Assembly (NCBI RefSeq): GCF_017311165.1 | Contig: NZ_CP062973.1 | Location: 1,116,001-1,180,000, forward strand | Length of the DNA: 64,000 bases | From: Psychroflexus sp. ALD_RP9 | GTDB lineage: Bacteria; Bacteroidota; Bacteroidia; Flavobacteriales; Flavobacteriaceae | Direction: 5' to 3' | In this document: positions 44,595-53,696 of the stretch, piece after piece | Layout: every line of letters begins with the position of its first letter | How positions within the stretch are numbered: the first letter of the stretch is position 1 | Position numbers and translations under genes: made by a program | The notes under the pieces: generated by a model | What the model was told of the DNA's origin: nothing | Database searches by the model: none | Seen by the model: only the letters and a program-made list of their open reading frames with translations

Positions 44595-45902
44595 ATGAAT
44601 ATTACAGTAGTAGGAACAGGCTACGTAGGCCTTGTTACAGGAACATGCCTCGCCGAAAACGGTAACAACGTTATTTGTGTCGATATAGACGAAAACAAAG
44701 TGAATCGAATGAAAAATGGAGAAGTTCCTATATATGAACCTCATCTTGACGTTTTATTTGAGCGCAATATAGAAGCCGGTCGACTAAATTTCACTACAAA
44801 CTTAATTCAAGGTCTTGACCATGCTGAAGTTATTTTCCTAGCCTTACCAACCCCAGAAGATGAAGACGGCTCAGCCGACTTAAAATATGTCCTTGGCGTT
44901 GCTCAAGAAATTGGCCAACATATTACCGATTATAAAGTAATTGTCGATAAAAGTACCGTTCCTGTTGGGACTGCCGAAAAGGTTGAAGCTACTATTGCCG
45001 CAAATACTTCAACTGAGTTTGATGTGGTTTCAAATCCTGAATTTTTACGTGAAGGTTTTGCTGTAGATGATTTCCTTAAACCAGAACGTATTGTCGTAGG
45101 CACAAGTAGTCAACGCGCCGAAGAAATCATGCATCGCTTATACAAACCATTTGTACGCTCAGGAAACCCAATTATTTTCATGGACGAAAAATCTGCTGAG
45201 CTTACAAAATATGCTGCTAATTCATTTCTCGCAACAAAAATTACCTTCATGAATGAAATTGCCAACTACTGTCAAATTGTTGGCGCCGATGTAGATAAAG
45301 TGCGCATCGGTATGGGAACCGACTCCAGAATTGGTAAACGCTTTTTATTTCCAGGTATTGGTTATGGCGGTTCATGTTTTCCTAAAGATGTTAAAGCACT
45401 TCATAAATCAGGTCAAGACGTTAACCATCAATTTAAAATTCTCGATGCTGTGGTTGAAGTTAACGAAGCCCAAAAAACTATACTTTTTCCTCAAATCAAC
45501 AACCATTTTGGTGGAAACTTAAAAGGCAAAACCATTAGTATTTGGGGGTTAGCCTTTAAGCCAGAAACCGATGATATTCGTGAAGCACCATCACTTTATA
45601 TGATAGAAAAATTACTTGAAGCTGGAGCAAAAATAAAAGCCTTTGACCCAGAAGCGATGGAAAATGTAAAGCAAAAACTTGGTGATAAAATTCAATTTGC
45701 AGATAATATGTACGAGGCAACCCAAAATACTGATGCATTGCTTATATGTACAGAATGGAGTATCTTTAGAACACCAAACTTCATTAAATTGAAAGCGGAA
45801 ATGAACGATACCGTTATTTTTGACGGAAGAAACCTATATGATATTGATGAAATGACTGAAGCAGGTTTTAAATACATATCTATTGGCAGAACAGCTGTAT
45901 AG
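44595..45902 (+). CDS. ugd: UDP-glucose 6-dehydrogenase
   Basis: A 435-residue NAD-dependent dehydrogenase that oxidises UDP-glucose to UDP-glucuronate. Evidence is the NAD-binding VVGTGYVGLVTGTCLAE (5-21), the middle domain with EFLREGFAVDDFLKP, and the catalytic Cys261 in GYGGSCFPKD. The C-terminal domain ends in the WSIFRTPNF block. It lies immediately before the UDP-glucuronate decarboxylase, its product user. The length is normal. Confidence 0.95.
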   Translation: MNITVVGTGYVGLVTGTCLAENGNNVICVDIDENKVNRMKNGEVPIYEPHLDVLFERNIEAGRLNFTTNLIQGLDHAEVIFLALPTPEDEDGSADLKYVLGVAQEIGQHITDYKVIVDKSTVPVGTAEKVEATIAANTSTEFDVVSNPEFLREGFAVDDFLKPERIVVGTSSQRAEEIMHRLYKPFVRSGNPIIFMDEKSAELTKYAANSFLATKITFMNEIANYCQIVGADVDKVRIGMGTDSRIGKRFLFPGIGYGGSCFPKDVKALHKSGQDVNHQFKILDAVVEVNEAQKTILFPQINNHFGGNLKGKTISIWGLAFKPETDDIREAPSLYMIEKLLEAGAKIKAFDPEAMENVKQKLGDKIQFADNMYEATQNTDALLICTEWSIFRTPNFIKLKAEMNDTVIFDGRNLYDIDEMTEAGFKYISIGRTAV

Positions 45903-45984
45903 ATTAAAATATCTATGCTGGGTGATCAGTTTCAGTTGAAGTTTCTCTGATAATATTCATCCTTAGCATAAAATTAAATTTTAC

Positions 45985-46971
45985 ATGAAAAGCATACTTA
46001 TTACCGGCGCAGCAGGATTTTTAGGATCTCATCTTTGCGATAAATTTATAAAAGAAGGTTACCGTGTTATCGGGATGGATAACCTTATTACAGGCGATTT
46101 AAAAAATATCGAGCATTTATTTAAACTAGAACAATTTGAGTTTTACAATCACGATGTTTCAAAATTTGTTCATGTGGCTGGTCAGTTAGATTACATTTTG
46201 CATTTTGCCTCACCAGCAAGCCCGATAGATTATCTTAAAATTCCTATTCAAACCTTAAAAGTTGGCTCTTTAGGAACACATAATCTGCTAGGTTTAGCTA
46301 AAGAAAAAAATGCTAGAATCTTAATTGCATCAACATCTGAAGTTTATGGCGACCCTTTAGTTCATCCACAAACCGAAGATTATTATGGTAATGTAAATAC
46401 TATAGGTCCACGAGGCGTTTATGACGAAGCTAAGCGTTTTCAAGAATCTATAACGATGGCCTATCATCGCTTTCACGGTTTAGAAACACGAATTGTTCGT
46501 ATTTTTAACACCTATGGTCCACGTATGCGCTTAAATGATGGTCGCGTAATTCCAGCCTTTATTGGTCAAGCCTTAAGAGGTGAAGATTTAACTGTTTTTG
46601 GCGACGGCTCACAAACCCGTTCATTTTGCTATGTCGATGATCAAGTTGATGGTATTTATAAGTTACTATTAAGTGATTATGCAGAGCCTGTTAATATTGG
46701 TAATCCTCACGAAATATCAATTTTAGACTTTGCAGAAGAAATTATAAAGCTCACAGGAACAAAACAAAAAATTGTTTTTAAACCACTCCCAAAAGACGAC
46801 CCAATGCAACGGCAACCCAATATAGAGCGCGCCAAATCGGTTTTAGGCTGGGAGCCAAAAGTCAATCGTGAAGAAGGTATGAGAACAACTTATAATTACT
46901 TCAAATCCTTAACGCCCGAAGAGTTGCAAAGAAGTGAACACAAAGATTTTTCAGCACACAACAAAAAGTAA
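45985..46971 (+). CDS. UDP-glucuronate decarboxylase (UDP-xylose synthase), SDR family
   Basis: A 328-residue extended short-chain dehydrogenase. The NAD motif is [11 protein letters not shown] (7-17), and the YxxxK is YDEAK with Tyr146 and Lys150. It carries UXS features ([46 protein letters not shown] [17 protein letters not shown]). It makes UDP-xylose from UDP-glucuronate made by the neighbouring Ugd. UDP-galacturonate or other epimerase is less likely given the UXS-type [10 protein letters not shown]. Confidence 0.9.
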   Translation: MKSILITGAAGFLGSHLCDKFIKEGYRVIGMDNLITGDLKNIEHLFKLEQFEFYNHDVSKFVHVAGQLDYILHFASPASPIDYLKIPIQTLKVGSLGTHNLLGLAKEKNARILIASTSEVYGDPLVHPQTEDYYGNVNTIGPRGVYDEAKRFQESITMAYHRFHGLETRIVRIFNTYGPRMRLNDGRVIPAFIGQALRGEDLTVFGDGSQTRSFCYVDDQVDGIYKLLLSDYAEPVNIGNPHEISILDFAEEIIKLTGTKQKIVFKPLPKDDPMQRQPNIERAKSVLGWEPKVNREEGMRTTYNYFKSLTPEELQRSEHKDFSAHNKK

Positions 46972-48317
46972 TGAAACAACGAATAGGCAGATATTCTGGT
47001 TATCTTAGGCCAATTTCATATGCGATAGATTTTTTTATCATCGCATTTTTTGCTTATTTCTTACAGCTCAATTTAGCTGATTACGGTCTATTTTTTGCTT
47101 ATCTTTTTATATGTTGGCTGATTGTTTCCCTTAAAACCAAATTTTACGAGGTCTACAGATTTACAAGGGTAACACGAATACTTAGCTTAATAGCCATTCA
47201 AACTATTGTTTTTGCTTTAGTTGTTTTTGCTTTTTACGGCTTTACAGACGCCATAAAAGTACCTAATAATTACTTAATATGGTTTGTTGTTGCAGTGATG
47301 TCAAGTATTGGTATCGCTAAGCTATCGGTTTATTATTTATTAAAACGCTATCGAAAAGTATTAGGTGGCAACTTTAGAAATACAATAATTATAGGAAACT
47401 CAAAACGTTCGCTTCAACTGTATAGTTTTTTCGAAAACAACCCTGATTATGGCTATAAATGCCAAAAAGTATTTCAAATTAAAGAACCAATTATCCGTGA
47501 AATTTTTAGTTATGTGATCGATCATGATATAGATGAAATTTATGCATCAGTCGGCCAACTAAGTGATGAACAAGTCAATTTACTTATTGATTTTGCCGAT
47601 AACAATCTGAAGGTGCTTAAGTTTATTCCTGATAATAAAGATGTTTATTCTAAACAAATTCAGTATGATTACTATGGTGTTTTACCAATTATATCATTGC
47701 GTAAAATTCCACTAGACGATAATGTTAACAGAATCATTAAAAGGACTTTCGATTTTGTTTTTGCTACTGTAGTTTTAGTTGGTTTATTGTCATGGTTAAC
47801 ACCTTTACTAGCGATTATTATCAAAATAGAATCTAAAGGTCCAGTATTTTTTAAGCAAAAACGTAACGGCCGAAATAACAAAGAATTTTATTGTTTTAAA
47901 TACAGGTCGATGAAGCCCAATCCTGAGGCCGATATTCACCAAGTTAGAAAAAACGATAGACGTATAACAGCTATTGGTCGATTTATGCGTAAAACTAGTA
48001 TAGACGAGCTACCACAATTTTATAATGTATTATTAGGCGATATGAGCGTTGTAGGACCTCGACCACACATGGTTAGCCATACCAACATGTATGCTGAAAG
48101 TATCGACAAGTTTATGGTAAGGCATTTTGTAAAACCTGGTATAACAGGCTTAGCACAAGTAAATGGTTATAGAGGTGAAGTAGAAACAGAGCAAGATATT
48201 ATTAATCGTGTTAAATACGATATCTTCTATCTTGAAAACTGGTCGGTTTTAATGGATTCAAAAGTGATTATTCAAACACTTATTAATGCCATTAAAGGTG
48301 ATAAAAAAGCTTACTAA
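46971..48317 (+). CDS. polyprenyl-phosphate sugar phosphotransferase (WcaJ/WbaP type)
   Basis: A 448-residue membrane protein that starts glycan synthesis by moving a sugar-1-phosphate to undecaprenyl phosphate. Four to five hydrophobic helices lie near the N-terminus, followed by a CoA-binding-like middle domain. The C-terminal phosphoglycosyltransferase domain begins about residue 255: RTFDFVFATVVLVGLLSWLT, KIESKGPVFFKQKRNG, FYCFKYRSM, MRKTSIDELPQFYNVLLGDM, KPGITGLAQVNG. Its start overlaps the UXS gene by 1 base. Its stop abuts repeat copy B. Confidence 0.93.
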   Translation: MKQRIGRYSGYLRPISYAIDFFIIAFFAYFLQLNLADYGLFFAYLFICWLIVSLKTKFYEVYRFTRVTRILSLIAIQTIVFALVVFAFYGFTDAIKVPNNYLIWFVVAVMSSIGIAKLSVYYLLKRYRKVLGGNFRNTIIIGNSKRSLQLYSFFENNPDYGYKCQKVFQIKEPIIREIFSYVIDHDIDEIYASVGQLSDEQVNLLIDFADNNLKVLKFIPDNKDVYSKQIQYDYYGVLPIISLRKIPLDDNVNRIIKRTFDFVFATVVLVGLLSWLTPLLAIIIKIESKGPVFFKQKRNGRNNKEFYCFKYRSMKPNPEADIHQVRKNDRRITAIGRFMRKTSIDELPQFYNVLLGDMSVVGPRPHMVSHTNMYAESIDKFMVRHFVKPGITGLAQVNGYRGEVETEQDIINRVKYDIFYLENWSVLMDSKVIIQTLINAIKGDKKAY

Positions 48318-48480
48318 TACCAAATATTTTATGAAATTAGATAAAAAGAAATCGAATTATAATTGTCTAAATCAAGGCAAAAAAATTAAGCATAGCTTAC
48401 GCACGTTTCTTTTTTTAAAGGAAGAGAAAGAGGCAATTAGAAACTATTTATTTGTCTTGTTTTATGGTAGATTCGGTATA
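48316..48480 (+). repeat. palindromic MITE-like repeat, copy B
   Basis: Starts at the stop codon of the phosphotransferase gene with ATACCAAATATTTTAT and ends near GATTCGGTAT. It shares AAAAAGAAATCGAATTATAA, ATTGTCTAAATCAAGGC and GGCAATTAGAAACTATTT with copy A (16508-16617, opposite strand). Compared with copy A it carries an extra roughly 50-base A/T-rich stretch bounded by GGCAA on both sides. Its right third codes for the last codons of the convergent glycosyltransferase gene. Confidence 0.75.
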
Positions 48481-49656
48481 ATTTAAACAGCTTTGCTCAA
48501 ACGCTTTAAACTGCGTTTCTAAATTAAATGCTTGTTTTGAAATAGCTAAAACTTCAGCTTTTGTTGGCAGATTAATTTCTTGTTGTACGATTTGTTTTAT
48601 ATTACGCTCAAGCTGCTTATAATCAATTTCACGTTGTGCTATACCCAAACCTAATTGCTCAACAACGTCAGCACCTTCGCCATCAGAAAAGAAAAGAATA
48701 GGTAAACCTAGCTTACTATATTCAAATATTTTAGATGGAACCGATCCATAAATTCGATTTTTAAGTGGAATTATAGTTACATTATATGGCATCAGGGTTT
48801 TATGTAGCTCGTTTCTCGATAAACTTCCATGATAAAAAATACGCTTATGATTTTTAACAATGGCTTTAACTTCATCAGCTTTTGGGCCATCACCATAAAT
48901 GTGAAAGCTTGAATTTTCAGGAAAATTTACTTGCTTACAAATTTCTTCAATACCTTGAGCGATGCCTAATAGACCAGCATAGACAAACTTAATTTCATCT
49001 TGAGCTACTTCAACAGATGATTTAGGTAAATTAAACTGAGGAAAGTTTCGATATAAAAATAATGGCTTAGTTGAGGTTTTAATGGTTTTTTTAACGTGGG
49101 TTAAAATTTCTTCAGATTGACCAATAATTCGGTCTGAATGCTTGTAAATAAAGCCTTCAATATATTCTAAAATGCGATAGTATAGACCTTTTGATAAAAT
49201 GCCCATTTCAAGCCCAGCAAGTGGCCACAGATCCGACACATTTAGAATAAGAGTTTTACCTCTTAATCTACCTGCAAGAACAGCAAAAAAACCAACAAAT
49301 AAGGGCGAACATTGAATGATTTGTTTTTGTGGTGTTTTGGTTATTAATAAATAAAAAAACAAGCTAATGGCGTAGCTAAGGATAGAAAATAGACGTATAA
49401 ATTTATTGTTAGACTTGCTGGCAAAAATAAACAGACGCGTGACAGGAATTTGCTTATATATTTCGTTTACCTTGAATTTGTTGCGATAAGCTCCAAATAC
49501 CTTTCCATAAGGGTAATTAGGTAAAGGCGATAGTACCTTAACTTTATACTTATGATGTTTTAATTGTTCTGAAAGCGCAAAAATACGGTTAGAAGCAGCA
49601 CCTGTTTCTGGAGGAAAATAACTTGTAATTATTAAAATATCGTCTTTAGACTTCAT
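48448..49656 (-). CDS. family 4 glycosyltransferase (WcaI/WbuB-like)
   Basis: A 402-residue GT-B glycosyltransferase. Evidence is the N-terminal ILIITSYFPPETGAASNRIF and PLPNYPYGKVFG, the donor-binding domain SFHIYGDGPKADEVKAIVK, and YGSVPSKIFEYSKLGLPILF with the E residues of GT4 enzymes. Donor unknown. Its last about 11 codons (48451-48483) and its stop lie within the palindromic repeat, so the natural C-terminus was probably replaced or extended. It overlaps the wecB-like gene by 11 bases. Confidence 0.88.
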   Translation of the reverse strand: MKSKDDILIITSYFPPETGAASNRIFALSEQLKHHKYKVKVLSPLPNYPYGKVFGAYRNKFKVNEIYKQIPVTRLFIFASKSNNKFIRLFSILSYAISLFFYLLITKTPQKQIIQCSPLFVGFFAVLAGRLRGKTLILNVSDLWPLAGLEMGILSKGLYYRILEYIEGFIYKHSDRIIGQSEEILTHVKKTIKTSTKPLFLYRNFPQFNLPKSSVEVAQDEIKFVYAGLLGIAQGIEEICKQVNFPENSSFHIYGDGPKADEVKAIVKNHKRIFYHGSLSRNELHKTLMPYNVTIIPLKNRIYGSVPSKIFEYSKLGLPILFFSDGEGADVVEQLGLGIAQREIDYKQLERNIKQIVQQEINLPTKAEVLAISKQAFNLETQFKAFEQSCLNYTESTIKQDK

Positions 49657-50743
49657 ATAACTTCAGCAATTCATCTACAATTCTTTCTGAAGTTTTTCCA
49701 TCCCATAAAAATGGCGCTTGAGCTTGTTTCCATTGTCCAGCATTTAAACGGTCAAAGGCTTTGTCTATTTTAGAAATGTCTGAACCTACTAATTCATTAG
49801 AGCCAATCTCGCAAGTTTCAGGTCTTTCAGTAGAATCTCTAAAGGTCATGCACGGTACATTCATCATAGTTGTTTCTTCAGTAATACCGCCTGAATCAGT
49901 GAGTACAGCAAAAGCGTTTTTAATTAAATAAATAAAATTTAAATAACCTTGTGGCTCTACATAATGAAGCTGATTATAGTTAAGATTAAGATTTTGAAGT
50001 AGTTTTTTTGTTCTTGGGTGAACTGGGAAAATAATTGGTTTTCCTTCAGATTTTTCGACGATGGTTGAAATTAAGTCGGTTAATTGTTGTTCTTCGTCAA
50101 CATTAGATGGGCGATGAAGTGTCATGACATAATAGGACTTACTTTCTAAGCCTAATTTATCCCAAAAATCAGGTTTTTTAAGTCGATCCATATTTTTAAA
50201 TAAGGTATCAATCATGACATTACCTACTAAAAATAGCTGTTCTTCAGTTTTTCCAGAATTTAGCAAATTTTCATTGGCTAATTTGGTTGTGGTAAAGAAG
50301 TAATCTGTAATGCTGTCGGTAACCATGCGGTTAATCTCTTCCGGCATTTTTAAATCACCCGAGCGTATGCCCGCTTCAACATGGGCAACATCAACATGTA
50401 ATTTTTTAGCTACAATTGCGCAAGCCATGGTTGAGGTTACATCACCTACAACAAGAACTAAATCAGCAGGATTTGATAACAATTCTGTTTCAAATTTTGT
50501 CATTATTTGAGCCGTTTGTTCTGCTTGAGAACCGCTTTTAACTTCTAAATTTACATCTGGATGCGGAATATTAAGCTCTTCAAAAAAGGTGTCGCTCAAG
50601 TTTTTATCGTAATGTTGTCCTGTATGCACTAATCTATAATCAATAGCTTTACCCTTAGATTTGGCGTTGTTAATGGCTGCAATGATGGGTGCAATTTTCA
50701 TAAAGTTAGGTCTTGCACCTGCAATAATTGTAATTTTAAGCAT
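49646..50743 (-). CDS. wecB: UDP-N-acetylglucosamine 2-epimerase (non-hydrolysing)
   Basis: A 365-residue enzyme that interconverts UDP-GlcNAc and UDP-ManNAc. It shows the family blocks IIAGARPNFMKIAPII, VHTGQHYDKNLSDTFFEELN, VVGDVTSTMACAIVA, VAHVEAGIRSGD, MPEEINRMVTDSITDYFF, TLHRPSNVD and TDSGGITEETTMMNVPCMTF. The product likely feeds the WecG/TagA-type transferase (43833-44570). It overlaps the CapK-like gene by 8 bases, so the minus-strand trio is one operon. Confidence 0.93.
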   Translation of the reverse strand: MLKITIIAGARPNFMKIAPIIAAINNAKSKGKAIDYRLVHTGQHYDKNLSDTFFEELNIPHPDVNLEVKSGSQAEQTAQIMTKFETELLSNPADLVLVVGDVTSTMACAIVAKKLHVDVAHVEAGIRSGDLKMPEEINRMVTDSITDYFFTTTKLANENLLNSGKTEEQLFLVGNVMIDTLFKNMDRLKKPDFWDKLGLESKSYYVMTLHRPSNVDEEQQLTDLISTIVEKSEGKPIIFPVHPRTKKLLQNLNLNYNQLHYVEPQGYLNFIYLIKNAFAVLTDSGGITEETTMMNVPCMTFRDSTERPETCEIGSNELVGSDISKIDKAFDRLNAGQWKQAQAPFLWDGKTSERIVDELLKLYEV

Positions 50744-52055
50744 GTTGGTTAAGTTTAGATATAAATTGTTTTAGCTTTCCGCTTTTAGAGCGCTCTAAGG
50801 TCGTGAATTTTTTAAAACTAACCTTTAAATTAGGTTCTAAATAAGTTTCAATAGCTTTGGTAATTTTATTTTTTTGACGATCAGTTAATTCATTTTCAGA
50901 AACATATTCAATTTTAAATTCGGCTTCAGTTTCTTGAATAACTTTAATTTCTTTTACATCGCCAGAGTCTTCGATAACCGATTTGGTAACATAATAAAAA
51001 CTTAGGGCTGGAATGCGTTTTCCGCTAGGTAAAATAGCAAACTGATTTGTGCGTCCTGTCAACTTTTTCAAAATTTGATGTTCAGCTGTACTCTTTTTAC
51101 TAATAACACCAACATCACCAATTTTATAGCGGATAAAAGGATGCGCTTTATTATATAAGCTTGTTACTACCAGATGGCCTTCTTCTCCATTGGGCAGCAC
51201 ATTATGGTGATCATCTACAACTTCAACTAACAGGGTTTTGTTGTTAATTTGCCATTCACCTTCAGTATTTTCAAAAGCAATTACATCGAGTTCGCTTGCC
51301 CCATATTCATTTATGATTGTAACACCTAAAACTTCTTCTAATAGCCTTCGGTCAGAATCAAATAGCATTTCACTCGTTGTGATGCAAGCTTTTAAGCTAG
51401 GGCAAGCCGTTTTTAAATTAATATGCTTTGCTTTTAAATATTTGGCAAACATAACAATAGAGCTTGTGTAACCATTAATTAGCTCAAATGGTTTTCGCTT
51501 AAATTCCTTTAAAAAACCTTCAAGCTTATCATCAGATAAATCAAATATATCAAAGCGAAATCGATGTGCAAAGACATCTTTAAGGCGTTCTTTTTTGTTA
51601 CTTATAAAATCTTTTGGAATACCATAAAATCTGGCTTCATAAGATTGACTCATGTCAATGTCATGCTGTTGATACAAACTAATAATATGTGCCCATGTTA
51701 AGGCGTGTGCTGGTTTATCTTTTGCAAATGTAAAAGGGTGTCCGCTTGAACCTGAGGTTTTATTAACATAAACCGATTTAGCCGAAAAATCTTTACTTAA
51801 TCGTTGCTCAAGACTAACTTGTAAGTCTTGCTTTGTCATGATAGGAATATCTTCCCAACAAGAAATGGGTTGATTATTAAGTAAATGACGGTAGTGAGAA
51901 TTATGAAATTTATGGTAATTAAAAATATTCCATTTTGAAGTTTCTGTATAGTCTTGAGCATTATTTTTTAAAGCCCTTATAATTTGCTCAAGCTTTGTTT
52001 TGGCCGCTGAAATAGGAAATCCCTGCCAACTTAAAACGCGTTCAAACCGATTCAC
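50736..52055 (-). CDS. CapK/PaaK-like adenylate-forming enzyme
   Basis: A 439-residue protein of the phenylacetate-CoA-ligase-like (CapK) branch of the ANL superfamily. Motifs are VNKTSGSSGHPFTFAKD (AMP loop), NEYGASELDVIAFE, and FIRYKIGDVGVI followed by LTGRTNQFAILPSG. CapK proteins are common in polysaccharide loci, but the acyl substrate is unknown; adding an amino acid or acyl group to sugars is a possibility. It has a GTG start at 52053-52055, with no better ATG upstream. First gene of the minus-strand trio. Confidence 0.85.
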   Translation of the reverse strand: MNRFERVLSWQGFPISAAKTKLEQIIRALKNNAQDYTETSKWNIFNYHKFHNSHYRHLLNNQPISCWEDIPIMTKQDLQVSLEQRLSKDFSAKSVYVNKTSGSSGHPFTFAKDKPAHALTWAHIISLYQQHDIDMSQSYEARFYGIPKDFISNKKERLKDVFAHRFRFDIFDLSDDKLEGFLKEFKRKPFELINGYTSSIVMFAKYLKAKHINLKTACPSLKACITTSEMLFDSDRRLLEEVLGVTIINEYGASELDVIAFENTEGEWQINNKTLLVEVVDDHHNVLPNGEEGHLVVTSLYNKAHPFIRYKIGDVGVISKKSTAEHQILKKLTGRTNQFAILPSGKRIPALSFYYVTKSVIEDSGDVKEIKVIQETEAEFKIEYVSENELTDRQKNKITKAIETYLEPNLKVSFKKFTTLERSKSGKLKQFISKLNQHA

Positions 52056-52097
52056 GTATTTTCTTAAAATTGATTAGGGTAGCAATTTACAAACAAT

Positions 52098-52105
52098 TAT
52101 TTTTG
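52098..52105 (+). promoter_or_regulatory. Bacteroidota -7 box for purD
   Basis: TATTTTTG matches TAnnTTTG exactly, 26 bases before the purD ATG, in the 76-base divergent gap with the CapK-like gene. Confidence 0.62.
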
Positions 52106-52131
52106 ATGCCATAACCTTAAGTCGTTTAATC

Positions 52132-53412
52132 ATGAATATCTTAGTTTTAGGAAGTGGTGGTCGTGAGCATACCATAGCGCATCAATTACACTTAAGTCCG
52201 CAAGCCGATCAAATCTTTATTGCACCTGGAAATGCAGGGACAAAGCAAATTGCCACTAATGTGGAAGTAGATTTGAGTAATTTTGATGCTATTGCCGATA
52301 TTATTAAACGCAACAATATAAAGATGCTTATTGTTGGTCCCGAAGCGCCATTAGTTGATGGTATTACTGATTATTTTAATGCCAAACCAAACTTTAAAGA
52401 TTTAATGATTATTGGCCCTTCAAAAAAAGGTGCTGAACTTGAAGGTAGTAAAAAGCGCGCTAAAGAATTCATGAAATCTCATAATATTCCTACAGCAACC
52501 TACCAAAGCTTTACATCAGAAACATTAACACAAGGATTTAACTTTTTAGAATCTTTACAACCACCTTATGTCTTAAAAGCCGACGGATTAGCTGGCGGTA
52601 AAGGTGTTTTAATTCTTGATAATCTTAAAGAAGCTAAGCAAGAACTTTCAAACATGCTTACCAACCAAAAATTTGGTTCAGCTTCTCAAAAGGTAGTTAT
52701 TGAAGAATTTCTTGACGGTATTGAACTTAGTGTTTTTGTACTTACCGATGGTAAAGATTATGCCATTTTACCTAATGCGAAAGACTACAAGCGAATAGGT
52801 GAAGGTGACACAGGTTTAAACACCGGTGGAATGGGAGCTGTTTCTCCAGTTCCGTTTGCTGATGAACTATTCATGAAAAAAGTGGAAGATAAAATTATAA
52901 AGCCAACCATTAATGGCTTAGCAAAAGAGGAAATTGATTATAAAGGCTTTGTGTTTATAGGTTTGATGAAAGTTGAAGATGAACCTTATGTAATTGAATA
53001 TAATGTTAGAATGGGCGACCCAGAAACTGAAGTTGTGTTACCACGTATAAAAACAGATTTAGTTGATGCATTAACTAAAACTGCCACTTCACAAATCAAT
53101 TCACTTCAATTAGATATTGATGAGAAAAGTGCTACAACTGTGATGTTAGTTTCAGGAGGTTATCCTGAAGCCTACAATAAAGGCGAAGAAATTTTAGGAT
53201 TAGAAACAATCAACAATCAAGATATTTTTATTTGCCATGCCGGCACAACAGAAAAAAACGGCAAAACATTAACCAATGGAGGTCGAGTAATTGCCGTTAC
53301 TGCTTTTGATTTAAATTTTAAAAATGCGTTGAAAAAAGCTTACAACAGCATTGATAAAATTTCATTTAAAAATAAATACTATCGAACTGATATAGGAAAA
53401 GACTTAGCTTAA
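52132..53412 (+). CDS. purD: phosphoribosylamine-glycine ligase
   Basis: A 426-residue ATP-grasp enzyme of purine synthesis that joins glycine to phosphoribosylamine, the product of PurF elsewhere in this window. Motifs are NILVLGSGGREHTIAHQL, IAPGNAGT, LIVGPEAPLVDGI, the ATP-grasp YVLKADGLAGGKGVLI, GMGAVSPVPF and YNVRMGDPETEVVLP. It overlaps the tail of the DUF6341-like gene on the other strand by 9 bases. Confidence 0.96.
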   Translation: MNILVLGSGGREHTIAHQLHLSPQADQIFIAPGNAGTKQIATNVEVDLSNFDAIADIIKRNNIKMLIVGPEAPLVDGITDYFNAKPNFKDLMIIGPSKKGAELEGSKKRAKEFMKSHNIPTATYQSFTSETLTQGFNFLESLQPPYVLKADGLAGGKGVLILDNLKEAKQELSNMLTNQKFGSASQKVVIEEFLDGIELSVFVLTDGKDYAILPNAKDYKRIGEGDTGLNTGGMGAVSPVPFADELFMKKVEDKIIKPTINGLAKEEIDYKGFVFIGLMKVEDEPYVIEYNVRMGDPETEVVLPRIKTDLVDALTKTATSQINSLQLDIDEKSATTVMLVSGGYPEAYNKGEEILGLETINNQDIFICHAGTTEKNGKTLTNGGRVIAVTAFDLNFKNALKKAYNSIDKISFKNKYYRTDIGKDLA

Positions 53413-53652
53413 ATCTGCATCTTTACCTAAAAATGAATGTGCCTTAGGATCGCGATTTTCTTCATTATTATCGTTGAAGGTTTTAAGTTGCTTCATCCAA
53501 TAAACAAAGGCTACAAATACAATTAGCATGAACAACCAATTTAATCCGTTAGCAGCCCACCAAGATGAGTCTTGTAATGTGCGTAATGCATCTAGAGGTA
53601 GAAATAAAACATCTTCGAATAATGATTGTATAGCTAACATTAAATCTTTCAT
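53404..53652 (-). CDS. DUF6341-like small membrane protein
   Basis: An 82-residue protein with a helix rich in aromatic residues (SSWWAANGLNWLFMLIVFVA, about 29-48) and an acidic, polar C-terminus (DNNEENRDPKAHSFLG). It strongly resembles a small flavobacterial family that I know as DUF6341, conserved near purD; function unknown. The start is the ATG at 53650-53652, because the -7 box at 53677-53684 lies within a longer reading. It has one predicted membrane helix. Confidence 0.75.
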   Translation of the reverse strand: MKDLMLAIQSLFEDVLFLPLDALRTLQDSSWWAANGLNWLFMLIVFVAFVYWMKQLKTFNDNNEENRDPKAHSFLGKDADLS

Positions 53653-53676
53653 GACTAAATAAATTAAATTACACTG

Positions 53677-53684
53677 CAAAAGTA
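53677..53684 (-). promoter_or_regulatory. Bacteroidota -7 box for the DUF6341-like gene
   Basis: The minus strand reads TACTTTTG, an exact TAnnTTTG match 25 bases before the chosen ATG. It lies between divergent genes. Confidence 0.55.
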
Positions 53685-53696
53685 ATAAATTGAAGC

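Noticed and set aside
44364..44744. A 126-residue minus-strand open frame over the wecG-like and ugd genes
   Set aside because: It lies opposite two well-conserved genes, has no family features and is best explained as a shadow.
48286..48486. A 66-residue plus-strand open frame after the phosphotransferase gene
   Set aside because: It runs through the palindromic repeat copy B, has no promoter, and overlaps the end of the opposite glycosyltransferase gene.
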